A stretch of 64,000 nt of DNA from Elysia crispata. Taxonomy: Eukaryota > Mollusca > Gastropoda > Plakobranchidae. The notes under the pieces are model-generated. The model had not been told where the DNA came from and searched no databases. It saw nothing but the letters and a program-made list of their open reading frames with translations. Each line of letters begins with the position of its first letter. Position 1 is the stretch's first letter. The stretch covers positions 91,001 to 155,000 of the forward strand of contig JAWDGP010002021.1 of the NCBI GenBank assembly GCA_033675545.1, given 5' to 3'. A program made the translations under genes and the position numbers. This document shows, one piece after another, positions 47,311 through 61,230 of this stretch.

Positions 47311-48754
47311 TACTTATCGGAGACAGAATCTAGGGGTGTCGGTGGTCGATGGTTGTCTCATGTACTCCGAAACTTGCGCAGACCTGCAGTATAGAAATAG
47401 CCTGTAATAGTTGAGCTTTGTGCTTTATTCTAGCTGTGACATCTTGATCGGGAGTTTAGATTATTTCATTGTTGTTTAGTAAAGACTGTCCATAGCACTA
47501 TGGCTTCATAGCTTTTAATACATTTAACTTGAGCATCGGTAGTGAAAAGATGTCGCTCTACTTATGGTGCTCGGCTTATCTCTTTGAGAGCAAGTAGTTT
47601 AACTGATATTTTTCATTTTCTTCCTACACGGATTATTCTTAAATTTCATCAATTGAAGTAGAAATTTCATACTTTGCCTTTTCTTTTACTATTGTTGCTC
47701 TTTAAAACCAGTTTTGTCTCCGTCTATAACTCTGAGAGTGGCTTGGGAATCAGTAACAAAATGGATTTCTGATTCCAGCAGGCTCTCAGTGATTGTCGCT
47801 GCATTCTTCCAAGAAGTAAGAAACAAAGAGAGCCCTAAATTGCCTCATATGTTCAGTCCATTACAACAAGATTGCAAAACATTTCGAAGTTTCAAGTGAG
47901 CTTTCGGTAGACGATACGGAATTAAAAGGATTTAACTACTCTTAAGTGTAAAACGTACATCTTAATTTCTCTTCCTTTGTTAGACATTTAGCCATAGCCA
48001 CAGTCGAGAAGTAAAAGCAAATAAGTAGAAAGAGCGCAAACAGTAGAGAGAAAAAATCCTTAAAGCCTCTCATTTTTTTTCCGCACCTTTTGTGGCCGGG
48101 AGACTTATTCAATGTTTGTTCCTTTTAAACAATTATAACTAAATTGTGACAAGGGATCTTTTATTCCAGAACAAACCAATCTTGGAGGTATGAAGAAATA
48201 AGACCAACGATTCTTCTCTTGACGGCTCCGCAAAAATCTTTGTAGAAGTTATAATCATGATACAGCGTAGCTTTGTCATTGAATTAACGGCTCTACTCAT
48301 TATCTTTTTCTTTTCTTCTTTCTGATGACCGTAATCGCTTCTCACTTTTTGTCGTTTTGATGTTTAGGCCAGGAAAAAAAAGAAAAAAAAAGTCAGCTTA
48401 GATAATGTTTGCATGCTCACTAAGCGTTGGAGGAAAATATTTTGAAAACTGAACCCAAGCGAGATTGAGTGGTAATTACAGTTTTCTTAAACCAGTGAAG
48501 CAAAGAAATATTTTTTTTTTGCGACTGACAACCAGTTGACAGATATGAGCTTTGCTATAATTTAGTACATTAATGTACATTTCTCTTCTTTTATACTCCC
48601 CCCTTTCCGTTTGTTTCCCTGAATAGAAAGTCTTTTGCTTTGTTTCTCCTTAAAGACACACATCTCTTTTTTTCCTCTTCTTAAGTGTAACGAGTAATAA
48701 CTTTTTAGCATAAAAATATTCCTCACAAAATGTGGCATTATAAAATGCGAATTA
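47311..48754. other. No gene supported
   Basis: Mixed sequence. The words GGTTGTCTCATGTACTCCGA around 47352 resemble the right edge of the window (63945-63970), so part of it may be a dispersed repeat. A 61-codon frame at 47714-47899 has no signature. Confidence 0.4.
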
Positions 48755-48960
48755 ACTTGAGCCCAATGATTGAATCGTTACCAATGCTAATCGAACTAAA
48801 CATGGAGACCAATGCTTTATTTTAAACTGATTATGCTTTTATTGATATACTCTCGAACTCGAAATCTAATTTTAATACGATATTTGTGATAAAACTTCAG
48901 TGGCATTAAACTGTCGCCAGCAGCATGCTTTGGTAACAAGCTCAGAATGATCTAGACTTA
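48755..48960 (+). repeat. Direct repeat, left copy
   Basis: TGAATCGTTACCAATGCTAA, AACTAAACATGGAG, GTCGCCAGCAGCATGCTTTG and ATCTAGACTTAGTGA recur in the same order at 52545-52735. The two copies lie on either side of the inverted-arm element at 49684-52346. Confidence 0.6.
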
Positions 48961-49683
48961 GTGAACGAACATAGCAAATGCCTGAGTGTTTTGGAAAAGC
49001 CATGACGGGCTTGGGCGTCTTTTTTGCAGGCGCATGACAGGGAGAGGCTGCACGAAAAGAAAGATTATTTGGGAAAACCGGAAGCTTCATGGCGCCATGT
49101 GCAATCGGCGATTTATTTTGAATTTTTTTTTTACAGGCAAGGATTAAAATGTTTTCATAAAATCAAATTTGAGATCATTTTTTTTCCAAAAATGAACGTC
49201 AGATTCGGATTTCGCGTATCAAAATTAGCACAGATTGAGAGCAAGCGACCGTTTTTAAGGTTTGATATTTTTGTTTTTAATAAATGCAATGGATATTGAA
49301 GAAATTTTATAAAATGTATCTAGCTAAAGTGAAAGGAGATTGTATTCAACTGTTACTTTGAATACATGTAATGTATCCTTTTAGTGATCTCTCCCTCTTT
49401 CTGTCTCTCCTCTTTCGCTCGAGGTATCTCCTCTTTCTCTCTCTGTCTCTCTTCTTTCTATCTTTGTTTCTCTGTCGCTCTTTTTCTCTTTTTCTCCAAC
49501 ACCATATTACTTCAAAAAGTACTTTGTCCATCATTATTTGTGATCGGTGTAAATGAAATTTCGAACAATAATTAACTAACTTATGCATTCTTCAATTGAG
49601 CAGGCATATGCCGATAGCTTTGCTATAATTTTTTATTTCAAAATCAATTTATTTTATTATAATAAACCGGACAGATTGCCTCA
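48961..49683. other. No gene supported
   Basis: A pyrimidine-rich block lies at 49388-49498. Overlapping frames on both strands (for example 49024-49299) show no motif. Confidence 0.4.
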
Positions 49684-49762
49684 CTTGTTCGAGGTCAATG
49701 ACCAGTGTGCACCATGCCACTCGGTTCTCGAGTGGCTCAGCTGACACAGTGACAGTCGAGAC

Positions 49763-49764
<2 letters not shown>

Positions 49765-49853
<89 letters not shown>
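49765..49853. repeat. (CT)n microsatellite
   Basis: About 89 bases of uninterrupted CT directly follow the left inverted arm. Confidence 0.97.
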
Positions 49854-49856
<3 letters not shown>

Positions 49857-50363
49857 ATATATAATTATTTTTTTTTTTTGCAACGAGGAGGGCTGGGGAG
49901 GAGAGTATCACACTTAGGTTAAATATCAAAGAATTGCTGCCGGCTGAGACGTCTGTCATTGGACTAACAAGAGGGTCGAATATGACCGAATCTTAATACG
50001 GTGAAGGCCGTTACTTTGCGTATTTGTCACTGTGAGAGACAGAACGACAAAGATACTAGGATGATAGGAGTGAGAGAAGGAGGGATGAACCTTTTCCGTC
50101 TCTAGGCCTTTTCCTCAAAACCCGAGCGTAGTGAATTTTAAAACAGTCGGGGTTGAGACAGCGTAGATCTATCTTTATTGAAATTTCAATTAAGGCTCTT
50201 GACAATCTTATATCAAGTAGTATATAACAGAAGAGCAATTTGGGATAAAAGAAAAAAAAGGAACATGCAAACAGGAACATAGTAGATGAATGTTGGAAAG
50301 AAATAGGGAAAGACATGAACATTGAAGGTACAATTTATTTTGTTCATTTTCAACCTTTTCTGT

Positions 50364-50505
<142 letters not shown>

Positions 50506-50615
50506 CTTCATTTCTTTCTCCATTTTCGCTTTATTTTTCCTCTACCATTAAATGTTATTTACAAAGTGTAAGAAATGCATATGATAGGCTTGAAAATTCT
50601 TATAGTTTTTTAATC

Positions 50616-50617
<2 letters not shown>

Positions 50618-50697
<80 letters not shown>
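50618..50697. repeat. (CT)n microsatellite
   Basis: About 80 bases of uninterrupted CT. Both CT tracts in this stretch are followed by a similar sequence, CATTTTC(G/T)C(T/C), suggesting a local duplication. Confidence 0.97.
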
Positions 50698-50700
<3 letters not shown>

Positions 50701-50861
50701 CTTAATTTCTTTCTGCATTTTCTCCGTTTTGCCGCCTTTTTTTTATTTTGGAAAACCCACAAAGGAATAACAGTACACTGGTGGGAAAAAAATAGATAGT
50801 TGGATAATGTAAGCACATAAAGGTCTGGATGGATAGATAAAATATATATATAGCGAAAAAG

Positions 50862-50904
<43 letters not shown>

Positions 50905-50971
50905 ATATATACTTATAAAGATAGAGCAGAGTGAAATGAAGAGAGAAAAAGAGAGACAGACAGGCAGACCG

Positions 50972-50974
<3 letters not shown>

Positions 50975-51023
<49 letters not shown>

Positions 51024-51054
51024 TTATATATATATATATATAGATTGATTGATT

Positions 51055-51096
<42 letters not shown>
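50975..51096. repeat. (AT)n followed by (GATA)n
   Basis: AT runs at about 50976-51042 pass into GATT and GATA repeats to 51096. Confidence 0.95.
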
Positions 51097-51354
51097 GAAA
51101 GAATTAAATACGAACCTAAGTTTAATTGAAGAGTGAAAGATAAGACCATTTCTAGAATACGGGGAAAATCATTCAAATCTTGGGTGAGAAACCGCAATCC
51201 TAGACGTAACTCAGTAATTCTTTTTTTTTTTTTTTTTTTTAATAATTCTCTTCTTATGGTAGGCGTTGAAAAAGATCTGTGTTTTTGAGCCTTTTTTTTT
51301 TAAATTTAATCGCTTTAATTTTCAAAGCATGTAAAGTGTGTGTGTTTAGTGTGC

Positions 51355-51356
<2 letters not shown>

Positions 51357-51406
<50 letters not shown>
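51357..51406. repeat. (GA)n microsatellite
   Basis: About 50 bases of GA in the first unit of the tandem duplication. The second unit has its counterpart at about 52006-52041. Confidence 0.95.
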
Positions 51407-51407
<1 letters not shown>

Positions 51408-51592
51408 CAGAGAGATAAAATCACAGAGAGTTCTAGCTGAAAAAATAGCGAAGCAGAAGACATAAAGGAGGGTGTAAAGAGGATTTTGACATATTGGAAT
51501 TTAGAAAACATGAGACAAAATATATATATATATTTTCAGATAGATAGAGAGAGAGGGAGGGAGAGAGAGAGGAAGGAAAAAGAGAGAGAGAG

Positions 51593-51593
<1 letters not shown>

Positions 51594-51637
<44 letters not shown>
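51594..51637. repeat. (TA)n microsatellite
   Basis: An uninterrupted TA run at the start of the second duplicated unit. Confidence 0.95.
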
Positions 51638-51638
<1 letters not shown>

Positions 51639-51996
51639 TTATAAAGATAGAGCAGAGTGAAATGAAGAGAGAAAAAGAGAGACAGACAGGCAGACCGATA
51701 TAATATATATATATATATATATATTGATTGATAGATAGATAGAGAAACAATTAAATACGAACCTAGTTTTAATTGAAGAGTGAAAGATAAGACCATTTCT
51801 AGAATACGGATCGTGGATAAGAAACCGCAGTCCTAGGCGTAACTCAGTAATTCTTTTTTTTTTTTTAAATAATTCTCATCTTATCGGTATGGTAGGCCTT
51901 GAAAAAGATCTGTGTTTGTGAGCCTTTTTTTTTTCTTTTATAATTTAATCTCTTTAATTTTCAAAGCATGTAAGGTGTGTGTGTTTAGTGCGCGTT

Positions 51997-52042
<46 letters not shown>

Positions 52043-52154
52043 CAGAGAGATAGAATCACAGAGAGTTCTAGCTGAAAAAATAGCGAAGCAGAAGATATAA
52101 AGGAGGGTGTAAAGAGGATTTTGACGTATTGGAATTTAGAAAACATGAGACAAA

Positions 52155-52155
<1 letters not shown>

Positions 52156-52231
<76 letters not shown>

Positions 52232-52265
52232 GGGGGGAGAGGGAGAGAGAGAGAGAGAGAGAGAG
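52156..52265. repeat. (GA)n microsatellite
   Basis: About 110 bases of GA with a few GG interruptions, leading into the right inverted arm. Confidence 0.95.
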
Positions 52266-52544
52266 GTGTCTCGACTGTCACTGTGTCAGCTGAGCCATCC
52301 GAGCACCGAGTGGCATGGTGCACACTGGTCATTGACCTCGAACAAGCGCCAAGAGCCAGAGAAAGAATTAAATTTCTTCAAAAATGAAGCCGCCGGAGAA
52401 GCTTAGCTTCAAGCTTCAAACTTGGAAGTACGAGCATTCTTTATGTGCGCCACGTATTATTTCATTGTAGAATTTAGAGCGCTAGTCCCTAAGCTTGGCT
52501 TTTCCATCGCGATCGAGCATTTGCAATGTTTGCTCCTTAAGTCT

Positions 52545-52740
52545 AGTATTGAATCGTCGCCTATGCTCACAGAACTAAACATGGAGGTCAATGAATTGTT
52601 TTCTAAATAAATTTATGCTTGTATTGATGGGTCTATATGCTCAAAATCTAACCTTAATATCTGGACAAAAATCAAGCAGTATGAAAATGTCGCCAGCAAT
52701 ATGCTTTGGTCACAAGATCTAGACATAGTGATAATGTATC
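52545..52740 (+). repeat. Direct repeat, right copy
   Basis: Counterpart of 48755-48960, starting TTGAATCGTCGCCTATGCTC, with about 70-80 percent identity by eye. Confidence 0.6.
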
Positions 52741-55019
52741 TTCACAGCCAGGCTTTGAGCTCTATTTAGGAGCGACTCAACATGGCTGTCAAGTTCATTT
52801 AAAACATTACAAGGTTTGTTGAGATAATGCTAAGGCCCACTGCACTTAATTAACAAATAATACATGTGGATCAAAATATGAAATTCTGCCATGGGAGAAA
52901 AAATGTGGGGGGATCAATGCTGCAGCTCAAGCTCAAAGCGAACTGTTGTTTGCTACGGTGTACCAAACAATACAAAAGACGCAAGACATGTCGGACAAGG
53001 ACCATAAGCAAAAACACATGCAGCTCCCCCCTAAAATAAAAAAGGAAAAAAAAAACAACAACAAAAAAAAAAGCAGGAATTAATATGTCCAAAAATATAA
53101 ACGAGAAAAGAGTGAAATCTTACGCATTCTTCTTTGACTTTTAATAAAGGTAAGTTTTGTGGAGGCAGAGAAGGAGAAACAAAGAAGAAAAAGTTGATGG
53201 ACAAAGATGGACAAATATAAATTTCAAGACTAATCTCACGGCTTCTGGTGACAGGAATGATGAAATAGGAACCATTGTCCAAGCTTGGAGAGAGTTTGTG
53301 AAAGTCTGGAGCGCAACTGTCTATAGCGCCAATACTGTTTTTGTTTTACGATTTGCCAAAGGAAGCGAAAATTAAACTTGCTTCAGAGAAAAGGCTAGGG
53401 AGGAGCGGTAGGGGTCGCAAAAGGTCGAGAGAAGTGAAAGGCATCTGGTAAAATTTTGACAGAAATAGAAAGCAGCATAGTTTATGAGATAATTTAGGTG
53501 TCAAAGATTATCTTCGAATTATGAAACGCAAACTTCAAACAATGTTTTCGCTTCTCAGCCGTGTCTACATAAAAGAACGCTGTCTGAACTCTCCAAGTGA
53601 TGCATTACTTGGAAGAAGCGATATTACCAAGCTGTACAAGAGTGCTTCCAAAGTAACAAAAGGAGCTTCATGTGAAACGCAATCTAAAATAAAGGAAAAT
53701 AGTAAGGAAAAGCAGAAAATATTCAAAGTTGCTGCGAAATTAATGCTGCCAGAATTGGAATCGCTTTGCATTAGCAACTTATCGTACTATGATTTTAGAG
53801 CTCTATTTGGCTGACATAAGCAAACAGACAATTTGCCTTAGAAAAAAAAAGTTCCTTTCTTCTATGAAGACCATCCTTAAATATATCATAAAAAATAATG
53901 TAAAAATGGAAGAAAATTTTTATGTATGTGAAATATCTGAAAATAAGCAAAAGTTTTTCCAAATATTTTCCGATCCAAAAAGACGATCATGGAAAAGAAA
54001 GATTTTTAAACAAAAGTAAAGAGTTCTATTCGTCTTTACCCGCCGGGATCTTCAAGTCTGCCCTCTATGTTCTTAAAAATTTGTAATAATCATTATGGTT
54101 TTCTATATTTACAAAATCTATTTCAATGAGGACAAAAAAAAATGACGGTCACTTTTTTCTTAATCTTTGGCATCTAATGAAAACTATGTAACATTTAACT
54201 TTTAGTATGTTAAATTTTAGACATTAGAAAATATGAAACTTTGAAAAAAAGAAAACTTGAGAAAGCAAAAAGATGAAAGTTATGCCTTTTTTTTTTTCGC
54301 TATCTATCCTTGCCTGGTGTTTGTCGCGAATTCGGCTTAAACATCTGGAAAAAATAGAAATAATAATCCCGCGAATAATAATATCGTGAATTCATATCAG
54401 CATCAGAATGCAGTAGGATGTGTCTGCTCTGTGGGGAGGCAAGTTGTCTGACGTGCAGGGAGAGAATATTTATATAAAGGGAGATGTTGGATGGAACACA
54501 AATATTCTACCGAAGTTTTTGCCACCGATAAGCTTTTTTCTAAAGATCATGTTGTCGTTAACTTATAATAAAGATTATAAAAAAAAGCTTCATGCCTTGA
54601 GAAATCAGAAAAGCTTCTATATGACCGTCAGTTATTGATGAAGTTGAAAAGTTTTGTCGAAATTGTTTTACTTTTATTTTCAATAGAAGCCACTCATAAA
54701 ATTCCAGACAATATTTTTTCCCTCTTTTTTTCGGGAATAAAAAAAGAGAGAAAGGAGTGTACATAAGAACGCACGAAAAATGTCTTGTCATTATGACTGA
54801 ACACTGCTGTAAATCATAAAAAAGTGCGTGGACGCTGAAACTTAACCTAAAAACCAACAATAAATGATTCCCTGATAGCAGGAGTGAAAAAAAATATGAT
54901 TGACAAAGTGTTTCATTCTGCCATGCAAAAAAAAAATCCATCACTCGCGTGATCTGGTCTTGAAGAAAAGTTGTGCAAACCTGCACTACAGTTTGGTTAT
55001 TAAAATCTTCATGATTTTG
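52741..55019. other. AT-rich region with weak open frames
   Basis: The best frame is 53521-53814 (+, 97 codons, MKRKLQTMFSLLSRVYIKER to FRALFG). It is lysine-rich and ends with KVAAKLMLPELESLCISNL, which vaguely recalls the C-terminal helices of a BTB domain. The evidence is too thin for a call. A frame at 53789-54019 overlaps it. Nothing else is supported. Confidence 0.25.
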
Positions 55020-55190
55020 GTCAAACAATATTTGCCTATCATTACCCTTATCACCATTATCCTCATTATTATCCTCATCAGGATCATCGTCCTTACCACC
55101 ACCACCACCACCATAATTGTAATAATCATCATCATCAGCATCTCCGTCGTTATTATCACAGTAATCACCATTTTCACCATTATCATACTT
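55020..55190. repeat. Imperfect (ATC/ATT)n block
   Basis: Trinucleotide-like array of ATC, ACC and ATT variants. It causes long artefactual frames on both strands. Confidence 0.8.
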
Positions 55191-56440
55191 AATAACTAAC
55201 AATAGCAATTATTTACGGTACCGGGATGTTAGATTTGAACTTTCATAAAACACATTTTGATCATGTTTAAAGATGTAAAGATTGGATATATGACTTTTGT
55301 CAGGGTTCCATACCTCGCGCTGTCTTGCTTTCTTTTTCTCACAATGGACTTCACTGCGAAACGTTCAAAACTACACAGTCTTTGTTGTTTGCACGTTAAA
55401 ACTCGAGTGAACTGTTCATTTCCATATAAGATAAAAATGAAACAAAAAAAAAAAATTCTTATCTAAGTATAACATTCATAGAATCCTACCACACTCGTGA
55501 ATGATTAAGCTCTTAACACCACGTTTCCTGGTCGAGCTAGTTGTAGTAAACTCAGAACACTCGGAAATTATCTCCATTGGATCGAAGAACCTAAGTGTTA
55601 AGCTGATTATATGATGAAAAATTGATTTTCTTTGATAGTGCTTTATTCTTGCCATCGGTGTTTCTGACGAGCATGATGTTTGTACCAACAGCAGAATCTG
55701 ATGCTGTCACCCTATTGTAGAGTGTAGAGTATGAGGAAGAACAAAAGGTAAGAACTTTTATAAATTATTGTGTAGAAATCCTCGACATAATGACTTTGAC
55801 TTACTTAGTCAAGTAAGTCAAGTCATAACATTCAGGCAAAGCCTTTGCTCCTCCAAACATTAAATTTTATGTCTGTTACTTTTCTTTCATCGTATTCTCG
55901 TTAAAAGTTTGTACACTGATTTTCAGCGCTCTGAAATACTTATTGCACAGATTGGGACGGGTTTTCAGGGTGTTTTTAATTTTTAGTTTTAAACTGACAA
56001 TATTTGCCAGTCTATAAGTTAGATTGTATTCTCTATACTCAGGTAAATTATTGGTTTCTATGGTAGTTCTAAATTGTGTATGATCCCTTAAGTCTTTCCT
56101 AAAGCATTTACGAGAATGTTGATTTTTTAACAATCTTTTATTCATCTTCTATCAAGAACAAGTTGTTTTCAAGAGGTACCAGTGTATAAAAAAAATTGCT
56201 TTTGCCGTATCACAAATAACTTTTCCTATTTTGATTTCGGCGGATCAGACAACGTAGAGACTTGAATCGATTTTTCTATTGGTAGGTGCCAGCTTCATAA
56301 TCATACTATCCCTTGAAATTCTATCACCGTAACCAATCTGGAGTAACAGACCATACGTCCGCATCGTACACTTTTGCTGCTACCAGAACTATAACTCTAA
56401 GAACAAGAATAACTACAATTACTGCTGTTAATATTACTCC
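55191..56440. other. No gene supported
   Basis: A - strand frame at 55876-56145 (89 codons, MNKRLLKNQHSRKCFRKDLR...) looks protein-like and lies in the same orientation as the LINE at 56905-57690, so it may be part of a mobile element. I do not recognise it. Confidence 0.3.
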
Positions 56441-56890
<450 letters not shown>

Positions 56891-56904
56891 TACTACTACC
56901 CATC

Positions 56905-57690
56905 ATCATGGGGTGCCGTCCGTGCCGGTTGACGTTGGTGACCTTGTCCCTCCACGTCTCTTTGTCATCACATTTCACGATCAGGTCGATACCTTTGCCT
57001 CTACCAGTTCATCGTACTAGTCCGACCAGATCTTTTTCTGTCTGTCTACCTCTCGCTCTTTTTCCTTTCATCTTTCCAGTTGTAAGGATGTGTTCCAGAC
57101 TATGCAAATTTGAATTTGCATAAGGGTATACCACCATTGTCTTGGTTTTCTCTTCGTTAAAGCTGTCCCATTTTTTCGCTCCCCTTCATGATGGCATTCA
57201 GTAAAGCTGTAGATCACTTTCATTTTCTGCTTTGAGAACGGAATGGCCAGCGTACTAGATGTTGCTGATGATATAACCACCAACTTGTAATCCTGCTTTA
57301 CCTTTAATCGAACGTATGATGTATTCACTAAATAATGAGAAAACATCTAGAGATAAGATGCAGCCTGTCATAGGCCTTGCTTTATTGGCTGGTAATTGCT
57401 TGCAATTTTTAACCTAACTGCAGCTGTTTGCTCCCAACGCATAAGTTTGATAATCCTAAAATCCTTCCTGTCTATGTCTATGTTTTCTGCTAATTGTATT
57501 ATGTTTTCGTGTTTCACCTTATTGAACGCTTTGGTATAATTGATGAAACAAAGATATGTGTTTTTTGAATCTCCGGTGCCCTTTCACATATTGTTCTAAA
57601 CATGAAGATGGCATTTGCAGTTCCCTTTTCCTCGACAAAGCCGCATTGTTCTGGGAAAAATATTCTGTTTTATTTTATTTCGGGCCCTCA
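56905..57690 (-). pseudogene. Antisense LINE remnant
   Basis: Reading the - strand from about 57690: EQCGFVEEKGTANAIFMFRT, then with frame changes FVSSII-P-KRS, RIIKLMRWEQTAAVRLK and, after CLILSLDVFSLF, a basic region. It ends with ETWRDKVTNVNRHG near 56975-56915. This is the order of an RTE-like reverse transcriptase and its C-terminal end, with stops and shifts throughout. The family resembles the one at 27.66-28.69 kb. Confidence 0.65.
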
Positions 57691-57734
57691 TCGTTATCAC
57701 CCGCACAAAGTTTTGGTGACATGGCTCATCAGAC

Positions 57735-57796
57735 TAATACTACTTCTACTACTTCTACTATTACTTCTTCTCCTCCTCCTCCTACTACTACTACTA

Positions 57797-57831
<35 letters not shown>

Positions 57832-57841
57832 ACTGCTACTG

Positions 57842-57912
<71 letters not shown>

Positions 57913-57979
57913 GCTACTGCTACTGCTACTGCTACTGCTACTGCTACTACTACTGCTACTACTACTACTACTACTACTG

Positions 57980-58011
<32 letters not shown>

Positions 58012-58012
58012 G

Positions 58013-58085
<73 letters not shown>

Positions 58086-58096
58086 AACTACTACTA
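57735..58096. repeat. (CTA)n array with GCT and CTG blocks
   Basis: About 360 bases of ACT/CTA with internal (GCT)n at about 57797-57830 and (TGCTAC)n variants near 57910-57950. All frames are open, so the Thr/Leu/Ser/Val-rich translations are artefacts. Confidence 0.95.
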
Positions 58097-59046
58097 AGAA
58101 ATGCATAAGAAAAACTCATTTGCAGTAAAAGAAAAAGGCCCGGAAATTACAAGTATTATTAGATACCAGACATAACATAGTACATTAGTACATTTACATT
58201 AAAATAGTTGTAAAATTTTTATTCTTTTCAATAAACACAGAGTTGAGAGCAAAAAAAAAGTAATAATTAGAGAAATATAACATCTCTTCAATAAAAAGTT
58301 TAGCTACCAATGATAATATATCTTTTACTTTTCATTGACTTACAGCTACCTGCGAGAAAACATAACAGGGGCACACAATGATATTAACAATAAATGTATA
58401 CAATTACACTGTAAAACACGTGTTTCGAGATATGTACTATTTGATAACAAATGAACTTCATATCGTAGTAGAATACTTTAGTTTTATGAAATGTTGGATC
58501 AAGAATACGGAGAGCAAGAAAAAAAAATATAAACCTAGGAAAAGGGAAGGTTCTACCTGATTTTCATAACTAGCATATTCGATAATAATCTATTGGATAT
58601 TAATTACATTAGGTGCGCAATTACTTAATGGAAAAAACCCACAAATTAAGGAAAAACGGACAGATAAACAAACAGGTCCTTCGGGATGTCCCGGGTATTT
58701 TCGTAATTTTCCGGAGCCGCCATAACTGTTTTGGTCAATGAGGGTGGAAACTTGTTCTGGAATATTGTGTTGAAAAGTGTCGTAAAATATTAGTTTCAGC
58801 ATAATTGTACATCTTTAAAAATTAGCAAACATTTTTGTGAAAGTATTACTCTTTGCAAGGTAAATCTACATTAGAAATAGGATCAAATCTAGAAGTATAT
58901 ATGTATATATCATGGATGCACGATGTGATGCAAACTTTTTTCGGTTTTTCTTTTGTTCCGAAAATTGTTCGAGGTACTGAATTTCTTACAGTAAATGTTA
59001 TTTTTTTTTTTCTACCTATTCTTTAAAAGTTGGAAAAGGTTTGGAG

Positions 59047-59114
<68 letters not shown>

Positions 59115-60169
59115 ATGATTCAATTGGCAGAATATTCTGTGCTTGAAAATACGTGAGGGTTTGTCGTCCCTTTAGTTAATCATACTCTACTACCAATGGC
59201 TTTAAAATTTCAATATATGTAGATCTATAAAAAAATTAAGTGATTGATCTAAAAAAAAAGCTATAGTATATGTAGATCTATGATATCGTACCTCTAATGC
59301 ATCGGATAGACTAGGCCTTGATTACACTGGCTTCGCAAGATAATTACATGTATTGTATTAAGAATATATTTTGTAAACCTCTAAATCTAAATCTATCACT
59401 AGTAGTCTTAAGTAAACAGCACAATAGTCACTGCTTCGGGCGTTTTAATCAGACGTACTCGAACTAGATCTAGATCTATCTTTATCTAAGCCTAGATATG
59501 TATGATGCACCTTTATATTGTGGAGTCATGTATTTAAAAACATTTACAGAGCAAGTTTATGGATGCCTCATATGATTTTAGTGATTTATTTTTTAAATTA
59601 TGATAATGAAAGATGGTAGTTTGAGTGATCTCTCGCGACCTCAGTCCATAGCGGGGAGGCGCCGATTGCAGGCCGGAATTTAGTTAAAACTGTCTTAGTT
59701 TCGATATTTTTTTGTATTGAGAAACTTGAAAAATTGTTGGCTTAAATCTCAGTAGAAAATTAACCACGTAAGTTATAAATTTTTATACATAGGCCAGGAA
59801 AAATGCTGGCACGGTGCTCTTTTTTATGCTTGTTGTGATGGAAAGGAAGTTTGTTTTGACCAAAACTAATATGCCGGACGACCCTAGCAACCACTGAAAC
59901 GAAAGGAAAAAAAGTTGAAGTTTTTGCTCAGTCTGGACATCTGCGTGTCTCTATTAACCTGTGAAAAAAACTGCTTGAAGTGAAAGCATGGCCTAACGAC
60001 GCCTCCCCATAAACAGGAATCCACAACTCGAAACGTCTGTGAAAGTCTGTATTATAATATAAAAGGCAGCTTCGATTTCTTTCCCTGCTATCTCCTCCAA
60101 AACCGCTCGATATGCAGTGATGAAGTATACTCAATTTTAATCTGTCGAATTCAGTGTCCCATGCGGTTA
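58097..60169. other. AT-rich, no gene supported
   Basis: A - strand frame at 58590-58802 (MLKLIFYDTFQHNIPEQVST...) reads protein-like around GGSGKLRKYPGHPEGPVC and may be a repeat fragment; I do not recognise it with confidence. A (TA)n run lies at about 59049-59111. Confidence 0.35.
59049..59111. repeat. (TA)n microsatellite
   Basis: About 62 bases of uninterrupted AT. Confidence 0.97.
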
Positions 60170-61230
60170 AAAAATAATAATAATAATAAAGAAAGAAAGA
60201 AAGAAAAGTTTTGAATTTAGGGTATGAAAAGTTCATTTTATATTTTTCTTGTAATTTATTCATCAAAATTTTGTGTATCAAATTTGTTATGATGAACCAA
60301 ATAACATTTAAAAGACTGTTCTCAGCGGTTTACAATTTTCAAAGCGGATGACGTTTTTACAAGTTATTGTTATTGTATAAAAATATTAATATAATTATGA
60401 AAAACATCTTATTTTTCTTTAATGGAGTGAAAAACTGGAAAAATTTGAAAAAAAAATTAAATGAATTTTGACCTACTTTAGCGTCATGGAAACATTGTCG
60501 CTTTTTCTTCTGGGCGACGGTTGCGAATGTAAACACCACGTCCCTTCTTTTGCAATCATTTCGTCCTTCTATACTGGATAATACCCAAGAAATCGATAAA
60601 TCCACTAATTGTTAAAAAGAATTATAGAAACATTCATGTTAAGCCATTTTGTTAACTTACCACTCTTAAGTTGTCTTGCTTGAGTTGTCCAGATTGTGAC
60701 CAGATCTAGATAGATCTAAGCTTTAGCAATCCAGGTCAACCCAATCAATTTAAAAAAAATCAGGACCTGTAATATTGTCTGAGCAGTTGCACGTTTTTAC
60801 TTTGTTTTCGAGAGCACTTTTTCACCAATCAGGTCGAGCACTATCTGTAACTTAGGGTAATAAGTCATCAGCACTACATTGTGGTCTCAGTTACGAGATA
60901 AACTGTAAACCCAAATTTAGTTTACTTTTTTTTTTGCTTGAGATCTCTCTTTAATTTCAACAATGTCTACATGAAAACGTGAGAGGAATTCCAATGTCTC
61001 AAGATTCTACACGTATATATCTTAAAACTGTATTATAAGTGACTCTGGAGGAGATATATCTGTCATTGTTGGAAAGTTTGCATTTCTTTAATTAGTTGTA
61101 TGGCTCTGGAGTATTTATTTTTGTAAAGGTTGCAATTCTTCAGTGTAGTTGTCTTCCTTACCTATCCATTTGAGCCGACAAATAGATCGGTGTTCCAAGC
61201 CGTACAAAAAAAAAAAAAAAAAAAAAAGAA
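60170..61230 (-). repeat. ~1.05-kb unclassified repeat, unit F
   Basis: Reverse complement of unit A. TTTACAATTTTCAAAGCGG near 60330 is the first block, the CGAAACG-type distal block lies near 60500, and GAGAGCACTTTTTCACC with GGTCGAGCACTA near 60811-60844 is the GTGCTCGACC/AAAGTGCTCTCC block. The subrepeat block lies around 61075-61160. Confidence 0.65.

Larger units (their letters stand above)
50895..52155. repeat. ~0.64-0.73-kb tandem duplication inside the inverted-arm element
   Basis: ACTTATAAAGATAGAGCAGA occurs at 50911 and 51637, and the unit end GAGACAAAAT occurs near 51512 and 52147. In between, ACCATTTCTAGAATACGG, GGTAGGC(G/C)TTGAAAAAGATC and GAGTTCTAGCTGAAAAAATA are shared. The units differ mainly in the length of (TA)n, (GATA)n and (GA)n tracts. 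Confidence 0.85.

Noticed and set aside
53521-53814. BTB-domain gene
   Set aside because: Only a vague helix-like similarity at the end, with no BTB core; left as an unsupported frame.
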